Source: Heterobilharzia americana (taxonomy: Eukaryota > Platyhelminthes > Trematoda > Strigeidida > Schistosomatidae). Taken from it: 64,000 nt of DNA. Under the pieces are notes generated by a model. That model saw only the letters and a program-made list of their open reading frames with translations, searched no databases and was not told where the DNA came from. The position numbers were made by a program, and so were the translations under genes. Shown here piece after piece: positions 34,068 through 45,097 of this stretch (its first letter is position 1; each line of letters opens with the position of its first letter). The stretch is taken from NCBI GenBank assembly GCA_944470555.2, contig OX104132.1:10301755-10365754 (forward strand), in the 5' to 3' direction.

Positions 34068-34400
34068 TGTCATTATGATGGTGGTAGGATTAGTTAGCCA
34101 GCAAAGAAATTCATAATCCCCATACACAGGTTATCCTAGAAAGAAAATAGTAATCTAGTGTATTTTTGAGCATTGATAAATCCATTTCCAAATGTATAAA
34201 CGTTTTTCACCTGTTTTTGTTCTTAATCTGAGAAACGAAAGTTCGAAAACAATTTAAAAACAATGCGAGAGTACATCATGCGTTTAGAAGACATTGAAAA
34301 GGTTAAAACAAACTGAAAATGGAAGAATTTGATGCTATATATATTCGATGGAAAGTTTTTTTTGGTAGCCTAAAATTTAAGCAGGCTACCTTTTACCTGA
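34068..34400. repeat. Dispersed repeat shared with 3838-4150
   Basis: Direct-orientation partner of the copy at 3.8 kb, about 85% similar by eye with small indels. Confidence 0.7.
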
Positions 34401-34434
34401 AACGCTTCTAAACAGATGATTTTAAGTAGGAATT

Positions 34435-34880
34435 CAACATGGATTGAAATCAGTTGGAGAAGTATTAGAAACCTGGGAGCACTGGATAGCTGTTTCGCGT
34501 CCTAGCATAGGAATCCTCAACAATGCGTACTGATGACCCCGTCAGGGATCACTTAATAAATCCACACAAATCTCCAGATAGAATTAATCTAGCACTCATT
34601 AGGGACTAGTTTCGAGAGGTGATTCTGGAAGTTGCAATAAAAAGTCGTGACCAATGGAGTTAACCAAGTCCAACAAGTGGACAGTTACTCAACGACGACA
34701 TTACATGTAGATTGCGCTATATTGTGAACTGAGAGAAGTAAAAAATATGGACCAATGAATTTCGACTCAGTGACTCAATGTTAATCTGCTGGTCATGGAA
34801 CCTAAAGGTCCTTGGTTCAACCTCTGACGGGTCTTTTCCAGTGCTCCTAGGTTTTCAATGTTTCGCCAAATAAGTTTCAG
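34435..34880. repeat. Ribozyme SINE (family B), inverted pieces
   Basis: A minus-strand ribozyme end (34435-34555) with a damaged core (TTGAGGA on minus) abuts a plus-strand unit body (34600-34880) that has lost its own ribozyme: tctgacgggtcttttccagtg skips from the B box to stem III. Confidence 0.65.
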
Positions 34881-34904
34881 TCCATGTTGGATTCCAACCA
34901 AAAA

Positions 34905-35055
34905 CCTGACAGGATTCCACTGTTGGCCACTATCCATCATTACTATCATAAGAGCACATGTAATATCGAGGCATCCGCACAGTATCGTATATGCCAACAG
35001 AGATCGATTAATTCGGTTCAATCAACGACGGTATAATATAAAAACAATTATATAC
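34905..35055 (+). repeat. Family A ribozyme SINE, 5' part of unit
   Basis: Ribozyme-end block (aggattccactgttggcc), then the next unit's 5' block (cgattaattcggttcaatca). Truncated before the tRNA-like boxes. Confidence 0.6.
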
Positions 35056-35124
35056 TAATCTAACTGGTTGTTTCAATAGTCGATCAGGTGACTGTTAGTC
35101 TCAAATCTGTCTTCATCTTTCAAA

Positions 35125-35340
35125 TGAATAAGGTGAGCTAACAGAAGTTGGAAATATGGATCATTGGATTCTGACCCAGTAACTCAATGGTAACTTGTTG
35201 GCCACGGAGCCTGAAGGTCGCGGGTTCGATTCCTCGCAGGGTCATGGGTGCGCACTGCTGAGGAGTCCCATGCTAGGACGAAACAGTTGTACAGTGCTCC
35301 CAGGCTTTCTTTGTTCCTCTCCAACTGATGTAAAATACTT
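35125..35340 (+). repeat. Ribozyme SINE (family B)
   Basis: Plus-strand 5'-truncated unit with A box (taactcaatggtaactt), B box (cgcgggttcgattcc) and the ribozyme at 35252, just 170 bases before the S4 exon of the channel. Confidence 0.8.
35252..35297 (+). ncRNA. Hammerhead ribozyme, family B, GUA cleavage triplet
   Basis: GCACTG, CTGAGGA, GTCC/GGAC stem II, GAAA, ACAGTTGT, triplet GTA (still NUH), CAGTGC. Stem I is perfect. All core bases are present, so it is one of the best candidates for activity. It lies in the intron on the sense strand of the channel gene. Confidence 0.75.
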
Positions 35341-35507
35341 TGGTCAAACAAATTGCTAAATACACCTTAACTGTTTACGATTAAAATTAAATTTTACAAT
35401 GTATAAAACTTGAATTGCAATACTAATTACCAGAAGAATATATGAAGTATTTATCACTCTGCTTTTATGCTATACCTTATATATTTTTATTCGTGTTTTT
35501 ATTGTAG

Positions 35508-35580
35508 GCAAATGCGTTTTCTGGAATTGATGCAAATCTGGCGATTTTCTGGACCGTATATTTATATGTTGGTGAAGATG
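35508..35580 (+). CDS. TRPM channel exon, S4 helix
   Basis: Short 73-base exon between acceptor attgtag and donor GTATGT. It encodes QMRFLELMQIWRFSGPYIYM followed by LVKM, which matches the TRPM S4 pattern (R-x-L/F-x-x-x-x-x-x-R-x-x-GPY-x-x-M-x-x-KM). The Arg in IWRFSGP aligns with the S4 Arg that contacts ligands in TRPM8 and, as reported, in the schistosome praziquantel receptor. Phase fits both neighbours (it starts by completing the split Trp and ends on a codon boundary). Confidence 0.93.
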
Positions 35581-35876
35581 GTATGTCTGTTTAATGACTG
35601 CATTTACAGAATTATCTTTTTGGCATCCTTTAATAATTAATCTCGATATTAATCAAGTGTTTTTTAAGAAAACATTCTAACAACTAGTCAGATAACTAAT
35701 TAGATTTTTGTCCATACAATTCGTTTTTTAATACAATGAAGGTACTTGGTGTGCATCCATAAACCGCATTCTTCAAATTACATATCCCCTATATCATTTT
35801 CATAAAAGTAGTACTAACCAAGTTTACAGAGTAAGAAGAATTTATTTCATCCCAAAGTTTTTTCTTCGGTTGAGTT

Positions 35877-36735
35877 TATTATATGATTATTATTATTATT
35901 TGTCCCTTACGTTCCTAATGGAACATACAGCTTCAATAGCACGTCTTCATTCCACTCTGTTTTCTGAAATCTTTTGAACCTGGCTGCATGACAGCCAACA
36001 ACCTCTCATTTCCTCCTCACACCATCTCCACCATGTTACCCTCACCTCCCACGCCCAACTCGTTGTTTCCCATCTGGATTCCACTCGAGTGCCTGGCCTG
36101 GTGCGTGATGTCCCTGAATGGTCTTCTCAGTGTATGCCCAATCCACCTCCACTTCCACTTCCTTCCAGTGCATATTTGTTCAGCGACAGCTTCTCCCTTC
36201 GTTGATTCGTTGCCAGCCAACCAGCCAGAGTTCCTTGTTGCTTATTCTTATTATTCTGGCCATCTCATCTGAGCTTCAGTAAGGAGCCAGCGTAGGTGAT
36301 AGTTGTTGATGAATGTTTGTGGTTTGTTGGAAATGCCTTTCATAACGCGCCAAGTCCCCAACCATCACATACAAGCACTGACTTGACTTATGTTGGTGTT
36401 GAAAATCCGGATCCGTATCCAGATTTTGTTGACGCTTTATGCTGAGTGCAGTGCAGTGCAGAAGTTCTCCATACTGGTTTGAGGGTTAATGAACGCCTGT
36501 CTTGCTGTATTGCCGATGCTGGCTGGCTTTGACATCCTCATCTATGCCTGTGCCACCTGTAGCTGAAACAGTGCTGCCTGCCTATATAAATGTAGGTGGA
36601 AGAGGCTAGTTCCTTTAAGTTCCTCCCATTGATGGTGATTGGAGGTTGTTGTTGTTGGTACTGGTAGTTTTGTTGGCTGTGTGTATCTTCATCACGTCTA
36701 CCTCTGTCTTCTCTACGTTCGGTTGAATAGAAGAT
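35877..36735 (-). mobile_element. RTE-type LINE, 3' part
   Basis: ATT tail, 3' block, then minus-strand TGRKWKWRWIGHTLRRPFRD and, further 5', NGRNLKELASSTYIYIGRQH. 5' truncated near the end of the reverse transcriptase region. Confidence 0.85.
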
Positions 36736-37784
36736 ATTAAAGAGATTGTAATACATACATCGTTACAATAATTCTCATGTATGGTGAAATCACCGTGTGA
36801 GTAATCTTTAGGTCAGGCGAAGAGTCTCAGTCAAGTTAAAGAAGTCAATCGATAATGTTATAACGTTTCATTGACTGAGCTGGCTTAAATATATGTTTTG
36901 CATGATGATCTACCTTCTATTTCAGTGTACAATGTTTTGCTAATCCAATTTATAAACTCAAAAATAAGCTTTGTCGGTTGACTTAAAGATCTAATAGAAT
37001 CAATTAAGCAAACTAGTATTGATTTATCAAATTTTGAGCAATGAATACGAGGTCAAACTAACCAATCAAGGTTAGTTAAAATAGCTGAACATAGGAATTT
37101 ATCTAAGTATAGAATGATTAACCTCAAGAAGATCAATAATCTGGAAGAAGAAAAAACAACTCGGCTTTTGCAATGTATGCTTTAACACAGAATCATATAA
37201 TACGATAAGATAAGGTTACTGGATCTTTGGTCATCGAGTCAACATCCAAGACATATAATAAGAATGACGTAACACCTATAGCAGAGATTAATTTATGCTG
37301 GATACATCATCAAGTAAATCATCCGATATGATCTGTATGCTATTTATTAAATAAACAAATTGAATATGGAATTTTATATTCCATCACAGTGCCTAAACTT
37401 TACATCTATCTTTATTCCGATTTTCTATTTCATTGAAAACAAATGAGATTTGAGTTTTTTCACAAAAAAGACATTTTGCTAATATTACATAACATAGGAA
37501 TATCTACGAATACTAAATTTCTAGCCATCGTGTATATCACACTAAGTTATGCATAAATTAATAGATTTTGGAATACATATTAGGTAAGGGTTATTTACCA
37601 TGTCGTAGACAAGAAAGTGTAGAGTTATTGACCCAGGGCTTGGACACTATCAACTGACTACTCTCAAACAGTTGATTCCAAGTTCAAATTTCACTACATT
37701 TACTTCCATCTGGGGTGCAACCAAGGTAGTATCATGAGTCTTCATACATTTACTCTAGCTCATAGTGTAGTACGCAAAATATTA
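36736..37784. other. Intronic sequence
   Basis: About 1 kb of AT-rich sequence without repeats or exons that I recognise. 37590-37740 may be tRNA-repeat debris. Confidence 0.5.
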
Positions 37785-39310
37785 TCATTATCAAGTAGAA
37801 AGGTAGTGAGGTGAAGGATGAAGATAAGAGAATCCTGTCAAAGAAATATAAACTATGAGAAGCAAGAAAGGAACAATGAAAAAGTGGTGAGATTCTGTAT
37901 AGCGTCGTTAAGATGAGGATAATGTGTGTGGGGATACATCTGCGCCACTGACATCGGCTCTGAGTCATATCACCTAGAGTCAGTCTCCAACCACTGGTTC
38001 CTCTTGTCCCGTGGACCCCAATCACCCAGTTTGCATCGCCCTACATGGCTTAAACCAACAGTCAGAGACTTCATACATTGGTGCCATGTTTTAGTCTGGC
38101 CACCTCGGATCATTTTCCAGTCTGGACCTACTTCACCCAACATTGTGTGGCGAGGCAATCGGTGAATGGGCAGACGTAGTAAGTGTCCCAACCATCTCAA
38201 TCGATAAAGGTTCATAACCTCGTCAAGTGATTTACCTCTTCTCCCTAAAACTCTACACCTAACTTCTGCATTACTCACATGTTGACACCACGGAATATGG
38301 CCTATACTACGAAGGCGATGGTGGTCAAACACTTGAATCCTTCTCATATCTTCCACTTTCAATGACCACTGTTTCACAGCCACAGAGTAGAACAAAATGG
38401 ACTGCTGTGAAGTACACGCGACCCTTAATGGACAAACGGAAATCAGGGCGGCGCCATAGGTGGCGTAAATAGGCGACAGCCAAATGAGCCTTTTATATCC
38501 GTGAAGAGATTTGATGGGCAACTGACCCACCAGGGTTGACCCTACTTCCCAGGTAAGGGAAGTATTCGATACACTCAACTACTACACTCTCTATTGTTAG
38601 CCGTGGCAAATTTGCATTTGAGTGGTGAGAACCGCATCCCAAACATTTTCAAATTCCCACTCAAAGTTTTCAGAAGACTCTGCATCTCATCAGTCAGCGT
38701 CTTCACCTAACAGGACTGACTATGTCATCTGCATATTCTAGGTCTGACGAAAATTCTCCTGTGATTAGGTTAAAGTGTGTGTAATTAGGTGACGAGAGGG
38801 AGACCTCCATAAGTATATCTATGATGAAATTGAATAATAATGGAGATAGTGGGCATCCTTGACAGACACCACTCGATGAACAGCTCCCTGGACAACTCGC
38901 CATAGGCTCTAACACGCCCACATGTGTTCGAGTAGAGAGCCTTCAATAAGGTAATGTACTAGCCCGGCACGCGTTTCAGTAACAGATATTGCCGTAAGAC
39001 TTCTCGATCAACAGAGTCAAATGCCGCCTTCAGGTCGAGAAATACAGCCATTGTCGGACGTCTGTAAGTGTGCCTATGTTCCAGGACCTGTCGCAGTGTG
39101 AATATTTAGTCGATACACCCGTGGCCGGGTCTAAAGCCTGCTTGGTTATCTCGGGCTTGCTGTTCTCGAGCTCCACTCAGGCGTCGGAGAATTATAGAAC
39201 CTAAGATTTTGGATACTATGTTCGTCAGGCTGATTCCTCTGTGGTTATCACAAGAGGACTTTTCTCCTGTCTTGAAGACTGGGATAATCAGTGACTTAGA
39301 CCAATCAGGT
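37785..39310 (-). mobile_element. Jockey/CR1-like LINE with reverse transcriptase core
   Basis: The most complete copy of this family here. Minus-strand from 5': a motif A region (near 39010), SSGVCQGCPLSPLLFNFIID, then DLEYADDIVSPVR (catalytic YADD intact), a frame break near 38600, then VEDMRRIQVFDHHRLRSIGH to VGRCKLGDWGPRDKRNQWLE, and the 3' untranslated part to about 37785. It lacks the N-terminal endonuclease and is broken by frameshifts. Confidence 0.87.
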
Positions 39311-39590
39311 TAAATGAAGAAGTAATATAGTTTATGCAAATGAAGTCTCTTCTCATGGTTAATGCACATAAATATTGACTTTCTGTAGGTTTTAATAGTG
39401 TGAAAAAATACAATATTCCTGGCTGATACCTATGAAGCAGTTAACATAAATGTTAGCAACACTAACCTCTTGTCTATTTCTGAAGCTTGAATATCTGATC
39501 CATCATTCTAAGGCTATTTATTTCTCACCTTGGTTCTATTTCATTTCGACAAAGGTTACCCTCAACAGTTTGTGGATCTAAGTTTTCAAG

Positions 39591-40014
39591 TGTTGTGACC
39601 GAGTGGTGGGGTTACGCGCGTGGGTATAATGAATACTGAGACTCAATAGACACCTCAACCGAATACCTTTACGACTGACCCACCTCAGTACCTTCTGCTG
39701 CACTGAGCCGTGGAGAAATCAGAAGACAAAGACAGCCTGCGACTGCAAAAACAGCGACAACAACTTTTATTAGTCAAATACATGACATATATGTATTTAC
39801 AAAACTCTCAGAAAGTGAAGCCATAAATGAACTAATCCGATTTCTTGTATGAGGTCAAATTTCTCCAATCAGGTTCTCATGTCAGTGCATGTATAAATCA
39901 CCACCTGAACGTGATACGATCATGACTTGAAAACAACTCCCCTATTGGCTGCCTTTTTGTCTCTACGTATCATCAAGTGCATGCGTTTCTGCATGATTCT
40001 TGATACCACATTAC
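39591..40014 (+). mobile_element. Solo LTR, second family
   Basis: Starts TGTTGTGACCGAGTGG and ends about TTACA. It is homologous over its length to the minus copy at 18036-18451. No internal region adjoins. It ends 170 bases before the pore exon. Confidence 0.7.
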
Positions 40015-40184
40015 ATTCTCTTCCTAAATGCATTTTTCTCTGAAATATAACCCAATAACTCGACCTCAATCAAATAATTGAACCAGATTGTATAATACAT
40101 CAATCAAGTACTTCATTTATATATATCTTTACTTATAATTATGTGAAACTATAATACATTCTATTGTTACTTCATTCACTTTAG

Positions 40185-40362
40185 GTTCGCTTGATGATTC
40201 CAATGCTCACTTTACTCTTTCTTCCATTGTTGGCATTTGGTACAATTCGTCAGGGGATTATGTATCCTATGCATACACATGTCAATCTTGAATCTATTAA
40301 AGGCATTATGCTGAAACCATATTTCATGTTATATGGAGAAGTATACGCTGGTGAAATAGATC
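40185..40362 (+). CDS. TRPM channel exon, S5 and pore helix/selectivity filter
   Basis: 178 bases between acceptor cactttag and donor GTAAGT. It encodes S5 (VRLMIPMLTLLFLPLLAFGT), a turret with RQGIMYPMHTHVN, and the pore helix and filter KPYFMLYGEVYAGEID. YGEV-x-A-x-x-ID is the filter of the TRPM1/3/6/7 branch, whereas TRPM2/8 have FGQ; an acidic filter of this kind goes with divalent-cation permeability in the family (established knowledge). The exon ends one base into a codon, which the exon at 55435 completes as Pro (EID-P-VDWP). The intron between them is 15,072 bases, the largest here. Confidence 0.94.
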
Positions 40363-40549
40363 GTAAGTTGTATCCGTCTTACTTTAGTGATTTCCTCTTT
40401 TCTGTTTATTCATAGAAGGCGAAAAAATAAGATTATCCCATTGTTGTTATTGTTTTCTTCTATAAACAACTAGGATGTTTACTCTATTGCATTTAGGAGC
40501 CTATCTGACATACTTGTAGCCTAAAATGATATGCCGATAACGTTCAAGG

Positions 40550-40685
40550 TTGGCGTTTATCCCTCATAAACATTCATACACCTTGAAACTGCTTCACTTT
40601 TTTATGAAGTAAGTGCTGATGCAGTTTTCTAGCCTGGCGATGAAACATCAAACAACAAACCTCAAAGCTCGGAGAACATCATGCA
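40550..40685. repeat. Dispersed repeat shared with 22410-22535
   Basis: Partner of the copy at 22.4 kb, with tagcctggcgatgaaacatc and aaagctcggagaacatc. No coding content. Confidence 0.5.
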
Positions 40686-40856
40686 ATTATCATACATACA
40701 CTCTATCGATCTTCAGTGCAGTTTATCGCTAACTATGGTGACTCTCTGGACTGATTACTCATTCTTCAATCATTGGATCATAGATTCGTACTCACTATAT
40801 CCTTCTATTGCTTCTCATTCTCAAATACTTACTGCTAACCTTCGTAAAGTTTCGTG

Positions 40857-41822
40857 CTCCGTTGGTCCTTCGTCAGCCAGCCAGTATTCCATATTATTCT
40901 GGCCAGCTCACCTGATTTTCAGCATGGAGTGAGCGTAGGTGACAGTTGTTGATGAATGTCTGTAGTTTGTTGTGAATGCTTTTCGTGACGCGCCAAGTCT
41001 CTCAACCACCACATACAAGCACTGACTTGACTGACGTTTGTGTTGAAAATCTGGATCCGGATGTTGTTGACGCTTTATGCTGAGTGCAGTGCAGTGCAGT
41101 GCAGTGCATTCGATCTCCACACTGGTTTCAGTTTAATGAACGCCTGTCTCGCTGTCTTTCCTATCCTCTCTGGTTTTGACGTCCTCGTCTGTACCTGTGT
41201 CGCCTGTAGATGAAACGATGCTGCCTAGATAGGTGTATGTTGAAGAAGCTACTTCCTCTACGTTTCTCCCTTTGATGGTGATTGGTGCCTCTTGTTGTTG
41301 GTGGTGGTAGTTTTGTTGGTTGTGTATCTTCATCACCTCAGTCTTCATTATGTTCACCTGAAGTCTCGTCTTCGCTGACATGCCCTGCCCTGCCCAGCCC
41401 ACCCCCTTCTGTCAACTTCTTAATTTTCGCCTGTACATCTTCAACTTTGTGCTACCAGACATTAGACACAAGTCATCGGTGGCGAAATCCATATCTTCTA
41501 CGTTCTTTTCCACAATCTAGCGTATCACCCTCTTCTCACAGCTCCTCACTGTTTGTTGCATGATCCAGTCCAATGCAGTCGACTGCAATCAGGAATATGA
41601 TGGGTGATAGTAGGCAGCAGCCTTGTTTTACTCCTCTCTCTTGTCTTCACTTCAAAAGTATCACTGAGCTTCCCATTGTGAATTACTTGGCATGTGGCGT
41701 GTTCATATAGTTGTTGGATGAGATTGATAAAGGTTTTCGGTATTCCGTAGTGTTTCCAAATAACTTCTTAGTCGACGCTATCAAAGGCCTTCTCAAAGTC
41801 GATGAAGTTGAGGTAGAGGGCA
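40857..41822 (-). mobile_element. RTE-type LINE, middle part (both ends missing)
   Basis: Minus-strand. It covers the motif A region (41770-41822), the thumb, TRLQVNIMKTEVMKI, NGRNVEEVASSTYTYLGSIV, and LHCTALSIKRQQHPDPDFQH. It lacks both the 5' end and the 3' tail. Confidence 0.85.
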
Positions 41823-41943
41823 TTACCTCAGAGCTATAAAATACACTTGAAGTACTTGTACTTGTGTAATAAACTTACTCAAGTATCAAAATAATTGATA
41901 CTTACTCAGTGTTCTCTTTTATTTTTTATAAGCAGTTCATTTT

Positions 41944-42113
41944 TATGCAGTGTCTCAGTATGGATTTTGGATAAGATGTCTGACTCATCGTACTAGAGAC
42001 ATTTCCTCTGATAATACCATGGAGGAAGAATTGACTATTATCTATAAAGCAATTAGTAGAGATAGATATCCAATTGAGTTTGTCAGTGAGCGTATGAATG
42101 TAAAAAAAGTCTA
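41944..42113 (+). mobile_element. Penelope-like element fragment (post-RT linker), open
   Basis: An open frame of about 57 codons reads SQYGFWIRCLTHRTRDISSD, then EEELTIIYKAISRDRYPIEF and VSERMNVKKV, ending in TAA. The pattern LTHR-x-R-x-I-x-S, E-x-x-L...NGYP-x-x-FV is that of the linker between reverse transcriptase and GIY-YIG in Penelope-like elements; here NGYP is DRYP. It also has an acceptor-like ttataagcag at its start. It could be mistaken for a channel exon, but the phase and content do not fit TRPM. Confidence 0.6.
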
Positions 42114-42280
42114 ATTAAATATGCTTGCTGTTTCTAAAATGCTGCTCTTCTAAGAACTTGAATCTAGAAGTGATATCATTTATAAAGTAGTGACATAGTG
42201 TTCTAGAAGTGTTCCATTCAAAACATTACGTCCCATCTTTGGTAACTGGTAGGCTGTAAGAGCTAGAAATTCAGTAAGAC

Positions 42281-42304
42281 TGTTATGGCTTCGAAGGAGC
42301 TAAT

Positions 42305-42362
<58 letters not shown>

Positions 42363-42770
42363 CAGAACGAATATATGGTACGTGCGCTCAGCTGACAGAT
42401 AACCTGGTACGCAAGAGACACTGACTACAACCCATGGACGAATAGAGAGAAGACCGAAGATGGTGGATGGGAAGGTGTATTACTCTGAGAATGCGATAAA
42501 ATAAAATCAATCCAAAACACGTGAATACGTACACACATGACAAATGACCTTGTCCTCAATTTGAGGCATTTGCATAGTAAGAGTAAAAGTTAACCAATCA
42601 GCGATTTACATTACAATGTAGGCATAAAATAGACTATTAGTCATGCTGTAAAGAAAATGTTGTGGGAATGACGCATTAAAATGTTCAGATGGATAACGAT
42701 GTTTGATACAAACTGGGGCATCACAACACCTCCCCGCTTTTGAAGAAAAATCAGAAAACTTTAATGCCTT
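42281..42770 (-). mobile_element. LTR of the first family with a stub of internal sequence
   Basis: LTR at 42281-42728 (start tgttatggc, end catcacaaca on +) with about 27 TA units near 42305-42360, followed by about 40 bases homologous to the internal region next to the polypurine tract. It is then cut by the jockey/CR1-like fragment. Confidence 0.8.
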
Positions 42771-43376
42771 GCTAGGGAAAACCGGACTAGGTTGGAAGAC
42801 AGACCAGTTGATGAAGTCTCTTACTGTTGGTCTGAGTCGTGTAGGGAGACGTAGACTGCCTGGTTTGGATTCCAGAGACGTTAGGAACCAGTGGATGGGA
42901 AGTCTTAGTGATATGGCTAAAAATGGGTCACAATGGCGCAGATGTATTCACTCATGGACATCTAAAGTTTGAATATTCACACTAACCTTTATCATTAAGC
43001 TGTTCATTCACTCACACAGCTTCTATTTTGATATCTGTCCTTTTGTATCTGCATATCCTTCCCGTGCAACTATGAAGTATGGCAACTTGAACCGATGCAC
43101 TTTTGTATGACGTTCAACACTGATTTTGTCTGTTTTTCTTCCTATATATGTGGCACAGATATATTCATACAATATCTTCATCTTTATCAAAATATCGAAC
43201 TTCATTCTTGTCCATTCTTTCTTTTCTTTTCTTCACTTTCTACCATTTCACTTGCTTCTTTTCCGTCTTTCCTGTTATTCCATTCTCGCTGAATGTACTA
43301 ACTTAATGTCTAGCATCTTGGACCATTACGCAATAATTTCGGTTTCCTTTTTCATGTTAACTGACTGACTAAATTA
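42771..43376 (+). mobile_element. Jockey/CR1-like LINE 3' end, diverged subfamily
   Basis: Plus-strand KSLTVGLSRVGRRRLPGLDS then DVRNQWMGSLSDMAKNGSQW matches the C-terminal tail of the copies at 27 and 38 kb but is clearly diverged. The 3' untranslated part ends near 43376 with ttaactgactgact. Confidence 0.7.
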
Positions 43377-43487
43377 TTTCAAAATTACTTTAAATATTCT
43401 CTGTCCAAACAGAAAGGATTATATTTCAACCGTTACCTTCAAATAGTTATCTGCCACCGTTACTTGTACTAATAAGGTCAGTTGGCG

Positions 43488-43503
43488 GTGTTCACCACTC
43501 ACG

Positions 43504-43546
<43 letters not shown>

Positions 43547-43909
43547 CCTGTCGGTCATAGATTTCCCCTCTGTTAACTGTTGAAGAAACAGAAGACAACT
43601 CGACGAGAGAGTGTTTATTAAGAACAGTTGGAATGGTAGTAGTTACATATGTACTCCTTGCACTAACGCAGCCATTTGCAAATGTCTTCGTTTCCTCTCC
43701 GTTCCTGTCTTGATTTGCTCTTGACCGGCTGTTCATACACTTATCAGCAGCATCCCCTGTAATACGCCTGTGTTGTCCTCTGCGTTGCTTTTGGCAGAAA
43801 CCTTACCTATTGCCGGTAATCCCCTATGATTCCTGCCACCCTCTCGATATATACTACTTATATCCATTGTTATCAGCAACGCCCACCACGCTGTTACTGA
43901 CTATACAAA
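43488..43909 (+). mobile_element. Possible solo LTR, unclassified
   Basis: A GC-richer block starting TGTTCACC and ending TATACA, containing a (CA)n run (43503-43545). No matching copy is in the window and there is no target-site duplication. The call is tentative, based on the TG...CA ends, size and composition unlike its surroundings. Confidence 0.3.
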
Positions 43910-44076
43910 TGCTTTTACTGCTACCGTTGCTAAGTTTTAGTTGGTATGCACTTTTTCTTTAAAACTGATATGATGATATATGTGGTTAATATGATATCTA
44001 TGTAAAGTATCTTAACTGAAATAATATAACAAGCTTAGTGTTGTGCGCTACTTATAAGAACATCTGTAAGTTGTAT

Positions 44077-44474
44077 TGTTATGATTTCGAAGGCTAATGG
44101 TATATGTATTCCGAAACGAATATAATACGCGCGCTCAGCTGACAGATAACTTGGTACGTCAGAGGCACTGACTACAACCCCTGGACGAATAGAGAGAAGA
44201 CCGAAGCTGGATGACGGGAGAGTGTATTACTCTGAGAATGCAATAAAATAAAATCAATCCAAAACACGTGAATACGTACACACATGACAAATGACCTTGT
44301 CCTCAATTTGAGGCATTTGCATAGTAAGAGTAAAAGTTAACCAATCAGCGATTTACATTACAATGTAGGCATAAAATAGACTATTAGTCATACGGTGAAA
44401 AGTGGTATGGGAATGACACGTTAAAATGTTCAGATCAATAATAATGTATTACACAAAACTGAAGCATCACAACA
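44077..44474 (-). mobile_element. Solo LTR, first family
   Basis: Full-length LTR (tgttatgattt...catcacaaca on +) with no TA expansion (only tatatg). The flanking pentamers (tgtat and agtac) differ, so this is an old solo LTR or a rearranged one. Confidence 0.85.
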
Positions 44475-45097
44475 AGTACGCACTGCGATATTGCTGATAA
44501 AAGTATTTAGAGTTGACATTCAATCAATCGATAGGGGTTTTCAAGAGGGAAACAATAAACATTTGATGATAATCGAAGAACCAACAGGAAGAGACGGATA
44601 GTTCATTTGAAAAATTGAATCCAGATGTTATTTGCATCAAACGCGTTGAATGCAAAGTTGTAATATTCTATCAGTACTTTCTATAGTTCCTTAATAAAAA
44701 AAAACCATTGAGCTTCACCAATCTCGTTCTCACAATTCGACTGAGATATTTGAAGGGACGTGTAAAAAATGAACTGGTAATTTGTATATTAAACAATTCT
44801 AAGCGTATAAGAAATCATTTGATCTCCTCTTACACTGTTGTAGGTGTTGTGGATGCTTGGATTACTAAATACATAGGACGAATGTATTTCCATGTATGAA
44901 GTGTTGATTAACAATTCTCTCCACTCTATAGTTACATCTAAATCCCAGTGTTCCATTCTTGACTTTATCCATCAATATATTTACTCTGTGTTTTTCATTT
45001 CAAAATCTTAAAGAAATCAGGCTTTAAATAACTGTAATAAAAGTTATCTACACTGCTTAGGTCCGTGTCTTCTAACTGATTTGAAGTTGGAAATATA
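44475..45097. other. Intronic sequence
   Basis: Nothing recognised. Confidence 0.5.

Noticed and set aside
41944..42113. Extra exon of the TRPM channel between filter and S6
   Set aside because: Exon 40362 joins 55435 in phase without it, its content is Penelope-like, and it ends in a stop codon.
43419..43736. Cys/Val-repeat frame
   Set aside because: Reads through a CA microsatellite; no family features.
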